A stretch of DNA of 64,000 nt from Magnetococcales bacterium. GTDB lineage: Bacteria; Pseudomonadota; Magnetococcia; Magnetococcales; Magnetaquicoccaceae. The notes under the pieces were generated by a model. It searched no databases, was not told where the DNA came from, and saw only the letters and a list, made by a program, of their open reading frames with translations. How positions within the stretch are numbered: position 1 is the first letter of the stretch; every line of letters starts with the position of its first letter. A program made the position numbers and the translations under genes. Positions 25,101 to 33,703 of the stretch are shown here, piece by piece. The stretch spans positions 18,820-82,819 of the forward strand of contig JADGBT010000014.1 in the NCBI GenBank assembly GCA_015231375.1, written 5' to 3'.

Positions 25101-25661
25101 CATGGAGGCGCTATCCTCGTGACCAGCACACCGGGCACAGGCAGCCTGTTTCGGGTCTATCTGCCCGTGTTGTCCCAGGGCGAAAAACGGGAGCTGTCCG
25201 CACCCGCAGCGGTTGTACGCAGAACAGGCGTCGGTACCTTGTTGGTGGTGGATGACGAACCACAACTCCTCTCCATTTACCAGGAACTGCTGTCGAGCCT
25301 GGGATACGAGGTGGTCACGGAAACCCGGGCCCAAGCCGCTCTGCGCACCTTTGCCACCAATCCGGAACGCTTCTGCGCGCTCATCACCGATTACGCCATG
25401 CCCCACATGACCGGCATTGAAATGGCTCACCGGGTCAAGGCCATCCGCCCGGATATGCCCATTCTGCTCTGCACCGGTCTGGGCAGTGACGCCTTCCACA
25501 CCGCAGACCGGGATGCCGCCATCGACATCGTGCTGCACAAACCGGTTCCGATCGGACATTTTTCGGAAGTTCTGGCCAGAGTGTTGAACACGCACCAGAC
25601 CAGCCACCGGACAGGACAAACGCGCGCCACCCCTGCGCAACCAAAACCCGTGGCACGCTGA
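22197..25661 (+). CDS. Cache-PAS-PAS-GAF hybrid sensor histidine kinase with C-terminal receiver
   Basis: 1154 residues from ATG 22197; the 22 upstream in-frame codons are not protein-like. A membrane helix (LWLALLLINLMMAGLAAFTL) precedes a periplasmic Cache-type sensor (DHDYFLTQRNQPNTGLFISSP is typical), and a second helix lies near 300-322. PAS domains follow at about 345-460 and 465-575, and GAF at about 590-750. HisKA has His774 in AGIAHDFNN. The ATPase has MNLCTNARQAI, DTGMGIPP and GTGLGLSVV. The receiver has LLVVDDEPQLL and LITDYAMPHMTG near 1064. It is a complete phospho-relay kinase missing only an HPt domain. Confidence 0.94.
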   Translation: MESRRFIRWLWLALLLINLMMAGLAAFTLRSSWHTYVESSQISTQNLALMLEREIVSLIASVDLSLLSMSDEYAKKTSRMALPEENWNEQLRRQHAILPLLSDLGAANAEGLVVWGQIANDATRTNVADHDYFLTQRNQPNTGLFISSPILSQETRQWSLVLSRRLNAADGQFTGIVTATVSLKLLYEHFGALKLGQNGSVAWRDDKLRLILRHPILPDGVQTGPTRLSDDFRTALARDATQGSYRAGNTSIDQVRRYHSYRFNPQYAFYINVGLSEEEHFAAWHDTLRWTCGLVVLFLLVTVAMAVWLGHGWRLTQRVMLRQSETETALRHALSQAKQLTDALDHTPSYIYIKNAQSQYVYGNRHTLELFGCSAEALIGSDDSRFFPPATVSSVKEVDTRVLKQGTATHAEIEVAPNTPEWRVYWELKQPLRDHNGDIWGLCGISTDITDRKRIENALTLSEETYRALFDNMLNGFALHEILVDDAGQPRDYRFLEINQAFTHMTGLQAANVVGRTVLEIMPRTEPFWIETYGRVALNRQATRFQNYSQETGKFFEVFAYSPRERQFATIFEDITERKQAEATILREKHIQETLARLAKHFLASREVAIEEIAQHVLDASLVVTDSPCGYVNEVDPQTGLAVNRAITTTFPLCAEFIQPMPSPEETGSQLWALDTRRPVLSNTPWEHPDFIGAPNEAQPIRRLLSVPVINEKHRVAQIVVINGRRDYTPDDTVALERIASLLAITLERVKLERQLRHAGKLEAIGTLSAGIAHDFNNILGIILGYTEVALHTVSPQERIHGFLQEIFTAGVRAKALVDQLLTFSRKSESPRQPVLLSVLVKEVIKFFRASVPSSIDIESRIEADDLVVNGNADQLHQLLMNLCTNARQAIPAEQGTIRISLERVHLSSEEPGIPLAAGDYARLQVLDTGMGIPPEILDHIFDPFFTTKEIGKGTGLGLSVVHGIVTNHGGAILVTSTPGTGSLFRVYLPVLSQGEKRELSAPAAVVRRTGVGTLLVVDDEPQLLSIYQELLSSLGYEVVTETRAQAALRTFATNPERFCALITDYAMPHMTGIEMAHRVKAIRPDMPILLCTGLGSDAFHTADRDAAIDIVLHKPVPIGHFSEVLARVLNTHQTSHRTGQTRATPAQPKPVAR

Positions 25662-26036
25662 CACACGCGCTTCGGTGACTGGCCGAACCCCGGAAACGAC
25701 GCACCACCGCTCCTGGCCATCCGGGCGCGCGCCACACGCGTTGCGTGCATTCGTTTCGGTCATCAGATGATGGGAACGATCGCGCAAACGTGACGCATGG
25801 AGGGTTGGGTAACGGACACGATTCATGATAAACTGATGCGTCACGTCATGGATTAACGAACGGCCATCAAAACGCCAATCAACATCCGATCCTGTGTCCG
25901 GCGACTCAACCGGTCACGCATCCGTCGGCGCAACCGGTGGCCCCCGCAGGCAGCCGTTGTCATGGTGATGTCCGTACCACCCGCAACCGGTGCTTTCTTC
26001 TTCAAAGAGTATGGACGCGCATCAAGGCATATCATC
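25662..26036 (+). other. 375-bp intergenic region
   Basis: This region lies between the hybrid kinase and the MBL/cyclic-nucleotide/hemerythrin gene. I see no gene, hairpin with a T-run, or convincing promoter. Short frames here have no RBS or family features. Confidence 0.5.
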
Positions 26037-28649
26037 ATGAAAATCATCAAATTGACGATCGCGCAAGGCATTCAATGGGTGGAGATCCCGGATGCGGGTC
26101 TGCGGATCCTGTGCGGTTGTCCCATGGACAGCGTCAAGCATCTGATGAAACGGGGTCTGATCATGCCCACGGAGAACAATGGCATCCCTTGCGAAACCGG
26201 ACCCAATGCCATTCTGCTTGCGGATGTCATCCTCCAGAACGGAGAATTCGCCAATCTGGGAGAATTCCCGGTTTTGCAGATGCTCTACAAGCAAGGCATG
26301 ATCCTGCCCGGACATCCCAACAATACCGGACAAAAGCCGTTGCTGATCGGTCAGGCGGAACAGGTCAACGCCCAGATGCAATACATCTACCGGGGCAACT
26401 ACGGCCTGATCTCGCGCGAAGAGATGCTGGCAACCGGCCTTGACGACACGACCGCCGACCAGATGATGCGCCTGAAATGGCGCTTCGCCTTCGGAGCCAT
26501 CCGCCCGTCGCGGGAACTGCTGGATTGCCGGATCGTCGGCGACGGGGCGGTGGAGATTCGGAACGGGGTGTGGATACAGCGCAAGGGAACGAACCTGTAC
26601 GAATTTTCCTACGCCGGACAGAGCGTTCAGGTGGACCTCAACCTGAAGCCGGGCATGCGGTATGAATCGGCCTATCCGCTGGGGTATCAACTGTTGCCCC
26701 GTGAATATTTCGCGGTGGTCCACGCAGGGGAAGGCGACGGCTGGGATGTGAACCGTCCCGGCATGTCGAGCATTCTGATGTTTCACGGCAAGATCTATCT
26801 GATCGATGCCGATCCGAACCTCTTCTACAATCTGTCCTCCCTGGGAATCGGCATCGATGAGGTCGAGGGAATTTTTCACACCCACGCCCATGACGACCAC
26901 TTCGCCGGCATCACGACCCTGATGCGTTCCAGCCGCAAAGTCCGTTACTATGCCACGCCACAAGTCCGGGCCACGGTGGAAAAAAAGGTGGCGGCCCTGC
27001 TCTCCATCGAGGAGGAACGCTTCGGCGAATTCTTCGAACTCCACGATCTGACCGCCCATGTCTGGAACGACATCGAAGGCCTGGAAGTGCGTCCGGTCAA
27101 CTCCCCCCACCCCGTGGAAACCACCATTTTCCATTTCCGGACCCTGTGGCGTGAGGGGTATCGGAGTTACGCCCATTTTGCCGACATCGTTTCCCTGAAA
27201 CTGCTGGAAAAGATGATCGTGGACGACGCCACCTCCCCGGGCGTGGAGCGCGCCTACTACGAACACGTCAAGAACGAATATCTGATTCCGGCGGACCTGA
27301 AGAAACTCGATATCGGCGGAGGCATGATTCATGGCATGGCGGAGGATTTCGCCACCGATGGATCGACCCGCATTCTGCTGTCCCATCTGGCGCGCGAACT
27401 GACCCCGGCGGAAAAGGAGATCGGTTCCAGCGCGCCTCACGGCATGATGGATGTCTTGATTCCAGGAGAATCGGATTTCACGCGTCGCCGGGCCTACACC
27501 TTTCTTCAATCGACGTTTCCAACCATTCCGGTGCACCATCTGCGGATACTCGTCAACAACCCCGCGCTCAACCTGAAACCGGGCATGATCCTGCTCAAAG
27601 AGGGTGAAGTCCCCAAAAACATCCATCTGATCCTCACGGGAAGCGTGGAAAAGATCCGCGCCCGGGATGGATACTGCGGCCGGATCAGCAGCGGCGCCCT
27701 GATCGGTGAAATGTCCGGATTGATGGGAACCCGTTCCCGCCACACCTTCAGTACGGCCTGCTTTGTCATGGCCTTGGAGATTCCGGTGGTGATGTACCGG
27801 GAACTGGTTCAGCGCAACGGTTTCATGGAACGCATCCTGCGTCATTCGGAATTCGGCACGTTTCTGCAATCCACGTCCCTGTTTTCCGAAGGCATGTCGC
27901 CGCCGGTGATGAGTCCGCTGCTCGACAACCTGACCATCCGCGATATTCCCGCCGGAGAGATCCTCCTGTGCCGCGACTTGAACCGGATCAACATCATCCG
28001 TTCCGGCCGGATCGAACGCTCCATCGCCGGCACCCCTGTGGATGTGCTCGAATCCGGCGACCATTTCGGCGAGGAACGGGCCGTGTTCAACACCCCTTGC
28101 CTGTTCCGGCTCACGGCCATGGATGCGGTGCAACTGTTTCAACTGCCCGGACATCTGGTGCGGGATATCCCCATCGTGCGCTGGAAACTCTTTGAATCCT
28201 ATCGCACCCGCACCATGATGGTGGTCCATGGCGGCGGCAAATCGGACAGTTTCCGCTGGGATGGCGCTTTCAACATCCAGATTCTGGAAATGGATACCCA
28301 TCACAAGACCTTGCTGGAAATCGCCAACGCGATCATGGAAATCCTGCGTCATGGAGAAGACCACGGATCCCTGGAAAGCACCTTCGAGTCTTTGACGGAC
28401 TACACCGAATACCACTTCAAGGCCGAGGAACAATTGATGGAACGCTACGCCTATCCGGATTTGAAACGCCATCAGGAGAAACATCGCCTGCTGGTGCAAC
28501 AGGTGCTGGAATACCGGTCGCAACTGCAAGAGCAGGCCGCTTTGCAGCAAACCGATTTCAAGGGATTCTTCACGCAATGGCTGGTGCGTCACATCCTGAA
28601 CGACGATCTCCAGTATGGTCATTTTTTGAATTCCAAAGGAATTTACTGA
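26037..28649 (+). CDS. Metallo-beta-lactamase-fold, double cyclic-nucleotide-binding and hemerythrin fusion
   Basis: 870 residues from ATG 26037, with AAGG upstream; in-frame codons before it are not protein-like. Residues about 1-190 are unassigned. The MBL-fold domain (about 200-430) has the metal motif HTHAHDDH at 281-288 and a later PHPVETT. Two cyclic-nucleotide-binding-like domains follow at about 505-625 (LLKEGEVPKNIHLILTGSVE, GALIGEMSGL) and 630-735 (LCRDLNRINIIRSGRIE, GDHFGEE). The last 130 residues are a hemerythrin domain with His/Glu/Asp diiron ligands (MDTHHKTL, YHFKAEEQLM, HQEKHRLL, WLVRHILNDD). There is no membrane segment. It may combine oxygen or redox sensing with nucleotide control. 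Another hemerythrin gene follows. Confidence 0.88.
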   Translation: MKIIKLTIAQGIQWVEIPDAGLRILCGCPMDSVKHLMKRGLIMPTENNGIPCETGPNAILLADVILQNGEFANLGEFPVLQMLYKQGMILPGHPNNTGQKPLLIGQAEQVNAQMQYIYRGNYGLISREEMLATGLDDTTADQMMRLKWRFAFGAIRPSRELLDCRIVGDGAVEIRNGVWIQRKGTNLYEFSYAGQSVQVDLNLKPGMRYESAYPLGYQLLPREYFAVVHAGEGDGWDVNRPGMSSILMFHGKIYLIDADPNLFYNLSSLGIGIDEVEGIFHTHAHDDHFAGITTLMRSSRKVRYYATPQVRATVEKKVAALLSIEEERFGEFFELHDLTAHVWNDIEGLEVRPVNSPHPVETTIFHFRTLWREGYRSYAHFADIVSLKLLEKMIVDDATSPGVERAYYEHVKNEYLIPADLKKLDIGGGMIHGMAEDFATDGSTRILLSHLARELTPAEKEIGSSAPHGMMDVLIPGESDFTRRRAYTFLQSTFPTIPVHHLRILVNNPALNLKPGMILLKEGEVPKNIHLILTGSVEKIRARDGYCGRISSGALIGEMSGLMGTRSRHTFSTACFVMALEIPVVMYRELVQRNGFMERILRHSEFGTFLQSTSLFSEGMSPPVMSPLLDNLTIRDIPAGEILLCRDLNRINIIRSGRIERSIAGTPVDVLESGDHFGEERAVFNTPCLFRLTAMDAVQLFQLPGHLVRDIPIVRWKLFESYRTRTMMVVHGGGKSDSFRWDGAFNIQILEMDTHHKTLLEIANAIMEILRHGEDHGSLESTFESLTDYTEYHFKAEEQLMERYAYPDLKRHQEKHRLLVQQVLEYRSQLQEQAALQQTDFKGFFTQWLVRHILNDDLQYGHFLNSKGIY

Positions 28650-28748
28650 GAATCAATGTCTGTTGCCAAGGAGCCACACCCACCGAAAAGTCCTGGCGAC
28701 TTGACACGAGCATGGATGACAGCTTCAACGCCGCTCACAGGAGGTGAT

Positions 28749-29237
28749 ATGTCCGATCCGGTATCCATCCCAACCCAATGGAACCCTGCATACAGTATCG
28801 GTATTGTCGAAATCGATCAGCAACATATGGATCTGATGCGACATGTCGATACCATGCAGGATCTTCTGGCTCATCCCAAGGTGAACCATCATACGATCCG
28901 CAAGACGCTGAGAACCTTCATCGATCATGTGAAATCCCACTTCCAGTTCGAAGAAGAATTCATGTTCCTATTAGGATATGAACATTATCATTCCCATAAA
29001 GAGACGCACAAATTCCTGCTGCTGCAACTCAAACGTCTGGTGGAAGACAATCAGGATCAAGTCAACGGCGCCAGACGGATCATCAAATTTCTGCACAATT
29101 GGCTGGTAGGACACATGGCCGTGGATGACAGGGGTTACGCCTCTCTGATCACCCAGATTTCCGCAGAGGATTATCGACTGTTCCTGGAACAACTGCGCCA
29201 CAAACAAGACCAGGAACGACCCGAAGAGGAGGCGTGA
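28749..29237 (+). CDS. Bacteriohemerythrin
   Basis: 162 residues from ATG 28749. The start is decided by AGGAGGTGAT at 28739-28748, an exact anti-16S match; the 31 in-frame codons before it are not conserved in style. All hemerythrin signatures are present: W..AYSIGIVEIDQQH, HVKSHFQFEEEFM, YHSHKETHKFLL and WLVGHMAVDDRGY. These give five His, one Glu and one Asp for the diiron site. The protein binds O2, and bacterial members serve in oxygen storage, delivery or sensing. It is about 100 bases after the fusion protein, which carries its own hemerythrin domain. Confidence 0.95.
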   Translation: MSDPVSIPTQWNPAYSIGIVEIDQQHMDLMRHVDTMQDLLAHPKVNHHTIRKTLRTFIDHVKSHFQFEEEFMFLLGYEHYHSHKETHKFLLLQLKRLVEDNQDQVNGARRIIKFLHNWLVGHMAVDDRGYASLITQISAEDYRLFLEQLRHKQDQERPEEEA

Positions 29238-29366
29238 TCGACCCGTCCTCAAGAAGACAGCAGGGCAACGGGTGTTGTATCCGGACTCGGATCTGCGTTA
29301 GCATTCCGAATCAAAAGGCTCCGGAAATCGTTCCGGTCGGCAAGCCGTCAGAAGGAACCATGAACC

Positions 29367-32015
29367 ATGCGCATCCCCTCTCAGATCCTTAAGAACAGCA
29401 TCATTTTCATGGTCGCGATCACGATCGGATCGAGTTCTCCTGGTTTCGCCGCGCCGGAGAACAGAGCGGCGGACGAATGTCCTCCAGGCACCCCACCTGA
29501 AATCTGCCAACAGCAACGGGAACTCCGCCAACGTGAAGCGCAGGAGCAGGCCCGCAGACAGCAGGAAGAGCAAACCCGCAGACAGCAGCAGGGGGAACAA
29601 GCACGCAGGCAACAGGAAGAACAAGCACGCAGGCAGCAGGAAGATCAGGCACGCAGGCAGCAGGAGCAACTCCGCAAGCAGCAGGAAGAACAATCCCGCA
29701 AACAGCAGGAAGAACAAGCACGCAGACAGCAGGAAGAACAATCCCGAAAACAGCAGGAAGAACAAGCACGCAGGCAGCAGGAGCAACTCCGCAAACAGCA
29801 GGAAGATCAGGCTCAGGCTCTCAAACAACAAGAGCAACTCCGCAGGCAGCAGGAAGAACAATCCCGCAAACAGCAGGAAGAACAAGCACGCAGGCAGCAA
29901 GAAGATCAGGCACGCAGACAGCAGGAACAACTCCGCAAGCAGCAGGAAGAACAATCCCAGGCTATCAAACAGCAAGAACAAATCCGCAGGCAGCAGGAAG
30001 AACAAGCCCGCAAACAACAAGAAGATCAGGCCCGCAGGCAGCAGGAAGAACAATCCCAGGCTCTCAAACAGCAAGAACAGCTCCGCAAGCAGCCACAAGA
30101 GCAAGGCCGCAGACCCCAGATGGAACCGGGCAAACAACCCGACGCGCAACCCGGCACGCCTCCCCCCCAGGATGGACAAGGCCGCAGACCCCAGGGAGAA
30201 GCGGGCAACAAACGCACCGACGGACAACCGGGCAGACCACACGATGGCCAGCAGCCCAACACAACGCCTGCGGGACCACCTCCAGCCATCAAACCGCCTG
30301 AAGCGCCGCCCACCGGCACCATCCAACCCGATGGAGTACCGCCCGACAGGCCGTCCGATGGCCAACCCAACAAGCGCCGCGACAGGCAGGAGCACAAAAA
30401 CCAACCCACGGGTCTGCCGCTCGACACGCCGCCTGATGAGCGACATCCCAATAACCGGCTGCACCCGGATCCGGAGCGCAGACAGCCATTGGACAGGCAG
30501 CCATCGGACAGGCAGCCATCGGACAGACGGCAACAGGATTCACAATCCGGCCGGTACGACCGCGAGCCTGTGATGCCGGATGAAATCCATCCGCAAGATC
30601 GTTCCCGAGGCGAATTCCGGCCCCATCAACCCGACGCAACCAGGCAACGGCCTTCCGGGATCGACCCGCAAACGCAGCGCCCATTCTCCTCTGGTGGAGG
30701 CGGCCAACGCACCCGCGAGGTAGCCATCCAACCGGTGCCCATCAGTCCGACCACTTCCATCATACGTCAACCGGATCAATCGGCGCTGACCATTCAGCAT
30801 CGCCATTCGAACGGTACCGAAACCCGTGTCATCTCGCGCATCCAACCGAACGGACGCCAGAAGGTGACGGCCTATCAGAATGTGAAGGATCCGAAAACCA
30901 AAATCCGCACCCGCGTCTACAACGATGGCCGCCGGGTTGTCTTCGGCAAGGATTTCGTCACCCGTACCACCCCTGGCCGTCCGACCATGACCACCTTCAG
31001 CAATGGTCTGCGCGAAGCGGTTCTGCCGGATCGGAAACGTTATTTCAAGGATGCGTTCTCCACGTCCCGCGACCACCGGGGCCACGAACGCAAAGTGATC
31101 CATCGCACCTTCTACGCCCATTACTCGGCGGGACGGACGGTTGAATTGCCCAAACCGATCATACGAATCTACGAAGAGACTCCGATCCAGAATATCGTGG
31201 TATACGCCTACAGGCCGACTCCCTTCATCGCCACGTATTACACGGTGTTGGAGGAACCTTTCCTCATTCCGCTGGAAATCGGCCACTCCTGTCTGATCTG
31301 TCCTCCGCCGATGCTCACCTATGTGGAGCCGGTACACTCCTACGCCACCCCGATGGATCTGCTGGTGGATATGCTGTTGGCCGGCGCGGTATACGACAGC
31401 CAGAACACCCTGGTGATGGAAACCACGGCCCCGGATGCCGAAGTGAACGCGTTGTCTGCCACGGTGGCCTCCTTGCAACAGGAGTTGGAGAGCGCCACCG
31501 CCACGAACGAAACCTTGCGCATGGAACTGACCGACCAGGAGAATCACCCACTGGAAGCGCTGCAATCCCAACTCGCCAGCAAACCGGTCGATGAGAAGAT
31601 CCCCATGCCGATCCCCGAACCGGTACGCAAACAGTTCCGCCAGCAGGTCGAACAGGATCTCGTCGCCCACCAGAACAGTCAGCCGCTCTCCCTGGCCAAC
31701 CTGTTGACCTCGACCGAAGCGCAAGACTACATTTTCCAGGTCGCGGAGAACATGGAGGCCACGGAGATCGTTTCCGGTGAAGAATGCATGCTCACCACCG
31801 GCGATCTGGTACGCATCGATGAACCGCCTCAACCCAAGGACGCCTCTGCCCGCATGCGGGTGGTGACCAGCCAGATGGAAAGCTGCCGGGTGAACAGCGT
31901 GGTCAACATCAGCCTGTGGAATTTGCAGGAGATGCTGAACGCCTATCGTCAACGGCTGGAAGAAAATCTGCAAAAAGTCCATCAAAAAGTCAGCGAAAAA
32001 GGCCAAAACGGCTAG
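29367..32015 (+). CDS. Large exported Gln/Glu/Arg-rich repeat protein
   Basis: 882 residues. The signal peptide (IIFMVAITIGSSSPGFA) is followed by about 200 residues of near-uniform Gln-Glu-Arg-Lys repeats (ARRQQEEQ, LRKQQEDQ). These should form a long charged helix or coiled coil. A Pro/Gly/Asp-rich linker of about 220 residues follows (PSDRQPSDRQ). The folded C-terminal part (about 450-882) has a beta-rich region (VISRIQPNGRQKVTAYQN), a His/Tyr-rich segment, a two-Cys motif (HSCLICPPP) and a helical end that includes a Cys pair (GEECMLTTGD, SQMESCRVN). I do not recognise a family. It may span the periplasm as an envelope scaffold. ATG 29367 has AAGGA 10 bases upstream. Confidence 0.8.
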   Translation: MRIPSQILKNSIIFMVAITIGSSSPGFAAPENRAADECPPGTPPEICQQQRELRQREAQEQARRQQEEQTRRQQQGEQARRQQEEQARRQQEDQARRQQEQLRKQQEEQSRKQQEEQARRQQEEQSRKQQEEQARRQQEQLRKQQEDQAQALKQQEQLRRQQEEQSRKQQEEQARRQQEDQARRQQEQLRKQQEEQSQAIKQQEQIRRQQEEQARKQQEDQARRQQEEQSQALKQQEQLRKQPQEQGRRPQMEPGKQPDAQPGTPPPQDGQGRRPQGEAGNKRTDGQPGRPHDGQQPNTTPAGPPPAIKPPEAPPTGTIQPDGVPPDRPSDGQPNKRRDRQEHKNQPTGLPLDTPPDERHPNNRLHPDPERRQPLDRQPSDRQPSDRRQQDSQSGRYDREPVMPDEIHPQDRSRGEFRPHQPDATRQRPSGIDPQTQRPFSSGGGGQRTREVAIQPVPISPTTSIIRQPDQSALTIQHRHSNGTETRVISRIQPNGRQKVTAYQNVKDPKTKIRTRVYNDGRRVVFGKDFVTRTTPGRPTMTTFSNGLREAVLPDRKRYFKDAFSTSRDHRGHERKVIHRTFYAHYSAGRTVELPKPIIRIYEETPIQNIVVYAYRPTPFIATYYTVLEEPFLIPLEIGHSCLICPPPMLTYVEPVHSYATPMDLLVDMLLAGAVYDSQNTLVMETTAPDAEVNALSATVASLQQELESATATNETLRMELTDQENHPLEALQSQLASKPVDEKIPMPIPEPVRKQFRQQVEQDLVAHQNSQPLSLANLLTSTEAQDYIFQVAENMEATEIVSGEECMLTTGDLVRIDEPPQPKDASARMRVVTSQMESCRVNSVVNISLWNLQEMLNAYRQRLEENLQKVHQKVSEKGQNG
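29515..30110 (+). repeat. Imperfect tandem repeats encoding Gln-rich units
   Basis: About 600 bases of repeated segments built from cgcaggcagcaggaagaaca and close variants, in units of 24-36 bases with many internal permutations (for example near 29620-29680, 29700-29760 and 29830-29930). All units keep the frame. The array is prone to copy-number change by slippage or recombination. Confidence 0.9.
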
Positions 32016-32044
32016 ACGAACCGCCGTGCGAGACCGCATCCAAG

Positions 32045-32073
32045 CCACCCAGGGCGATGACAACCCTGGGTGG
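32045..32073 (+). terminator. Strong hairpin after the Gln-rich gene, without a T-run
   Basis: CCACCCAGGG at 32045-32054 pairs perfectly with CCCTGGGTGG at 32064-32073 around a 9-base loop, 30 bases after the stop at 32015. The following bases are TCCCAACC rather than T-rich. It could therefore be a U-less terminator, a Rho-assisted site or a transcript-stabilising hairpin. Confidence 0.5.
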
Positions 32074-32269
32074 TCCCAACCCACCGATCACCAACCACCC
32101 GCTCATCCCCTCGATCCCGCACGCCGTTCTGCTTGCCAGGATCCTCCAAAACTGGTAAACCTCCTAAAAGAAACACAAGCCGTCCCGGAAACACCACCGC
32201 GGCAAACGCCTGCCATCCCGTGGTCACGCCCCCAGACATCGAACGCCATCAAGGCCAAGACACGCGATC

Positions 32270-33007
32270 ATGAGCACCCAACCCATCTATCAGGCGGTCC
32301 TGCGGATCATGCAACGCCGCATGTCGTTTCAGGAACCCGTCACGCTGCTGGATGTCGGGGCCGGCAATGGCGCCTTGCTCGCACACATCACGGCACAGCA
32401 TCCCGTGATTGCCAACGCCTGTGATTATTATCCCGAGTTCTTCACCATGCCCGCCGTGCCCGTGCAAAAGGTGGATCTCAATCGGGAGCCGCTGCCCTAT
32501 CCGGACGCCTCGTTCCAGGTGGTGACCTGTTCCGAGGTGATCGAACACCTGGAAAACTACCGCGCCTTGCTGCGGGAGATGCATCGGGTTCTCAAGCCGG
32601 GCGGTCTGCTGATCGTGACCACGCCGAACATCCTGAACGTCAAATCCCGCCTGCGGTTCTTCGGTAGCGGTTTTTATAATCTTTTTGGTCCCCTGCCGGT
32701 GCGCAACGATCAACTCTATTCCACCGGACACCACATCACCCCCATCTCGTTTTTCCATCTGAGCCACGCCTTGCTGGATGTGGGATTCTCCAGCATCCAA
32801 GACGCCACCGATCGGGTGCAGAAGTACTCCCTGGTCTGGCTCCTGTTCCTGGCCCCGCTGCTCGGATTGGGATGGCTGTTCTTCATGCACCAGGAGCAAC
32901 GGGTATACAAGACACTCACCGCAGAAAACGAACCTCTGGTGCGTCGCCACAACCGTTTCGCGCTACTCACCGGACGCACCCTGCTCGTGTCCGCCATCAA
33001 GCCTTGA
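32270..33007 (+). CDS. Class I SAM-dependent methyltransferase
   Basis: 245 residues. The SAM-binding motif I is TLLDVGAGNGALL near 25-37, followed by ACDYYPEFF, the acidic CSEVIEHLEN region and LKPGGLLIVTTPN, typical of the Methyltransf_11/23 group. A hydrophobic segment near 185-205 (LVWLLFLAPLLGLGWLFFM) suggests a membrane-attached C-terminus, as seen in enzymes acting on lipid, quinone or glycan substrates. The substrate is unknown. It is 254 bases after the Gln-rich gene, beyond the hairpin, so it is probably a separate transcript. Confidence 0.88.
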   Translation: MSTQPIYQAVLRIMQRRMSFQEPVTLLDVGAGNGALLAHITAQHPVIANACDYYPEFFTMPAVPVQKVDLNREPLPYPDASFQVVTCSEVIEHLENYRALLREMHRVLKPGGLLIVTTPNILNVKSRLRFFGSGFYNLFGPLPVRNDQLYSTGHHITPISFFHLSHALLDVGFSSIQDATDRVQKYSLVWLLFLAPLLGLGWLFFMHQEQRVYKTLTAENEPLVRRHNRFALLTGRTLLVSAIKP

Positions 33008-33291
33008 CCCCTCAACGGCAGCGGACGGAACCGGACCACAAGCGACCGGACGCTCCCAAACCGGATCGATCCCGGCTGATCGCCTCCCGCTTCCCCTGGT
33101 TGCCGATGGCAAACCATGCTACCCTGTCAAGACGACAGCCTTAAGAATATCGGGACGCAACATCGGCACGAAAACCCGATCATGACAGCCCGTCACGTCG
33201 CGACATCCCGATCCACTAGCGGGGAGATGGCCAGACCACCGTTCTTTGCCGTGTCACACGCACACAAAAACCATCCAAGGAGAGTTGTTTC

Positions 33292-33606
33292 ATGCGGACT
33301 TTTTGGCAATACACACGTTCGGTTGCTGTGGTATCGATGATCCTCCTGCTGACAACCTCGATGGCGGTTGCGGATCCAGACCAGGGCGCATCCAGCCTGA
33401 GTTCCGAACCCACGCTGTCAGAGCCGCTGGTGCTGGCCTGGAACGACCGCGACCGTGGTCACCACCACCAGAAAAAATGTGTCCGGATCTGTCGTCACCG
33501 CTTCCATGAGGCCATGCGCGACTGCGAAAACGAACGCCGGCAACGTCATTGTATCCAGAGAGCCAAAAGACACCATGAAAACTGTCTAAATCGCTGCGAC
33601 TATTGA
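33292..33606 (+). CDS. Small exported Cys/His-rich protein
   Basis: 104 residues. A signal peptide (SVAVVSMILLLTTSMAVA) is followed by a short variable stretch. The strongly basic C-terminus has six cysteines: KKCVRICRHRF, MRDCEN, RHCIQR and NCLNRCDY. Two are CX3C pairs spaced by helical segments, with several histidines (GHHHQKK, RHHEN). The pattern fits a disulfide-linked helical hairpin or a metal-binding peptide in the periplasm. GGAG lies about 10 bases before the ATG (aaggagagttgttt). I do not recognise a family. A membrane retropepsin gene follows after 97 bases. Confidence 0.75.
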   Translation: MRTFWQYTRSVAVVSMILLLTTSMAVADPDQGASSLSSEPTLSEPLVLAWNDRDRGHHHQKKCVRICRHRFHEAMRDCENERRQRHCIQRAKRHHENCLNRCDY

Positions 33607-33703
33607 GAAACTCCGGAAACTCCGGATTCTGCGGCCCTTCCATGCCGGCGCATGAAGCGTCATCCCATGCCCCTGCCCGGATGAAGCCAAGGATCCACCC
33701 ACC

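Noticed and set aside
22203..25844. 1213-residue open frame antisense to the hybrid kinase
   Set aside because: The plus strand encodes complete PAS, GAF, HisKA, ATPase and receiver motifs. The antisense product has no recognisable domain.
26022..28622. 866-residue open frame antisense to the MBL/hemerythrin gene
   Set aside because: It is a shadow of the strongly supported plus-strand gene and is rich in His, Gln and Val without motifs.
29298..30533. 411-residue Leu/Phe-rich open frame antisense to the Gln-rich gene
   Set aside because: Its apparent membrane protein composition is the reverse complement of CAG/GAA repeats (CTG/TTC), not evidence of a gene.
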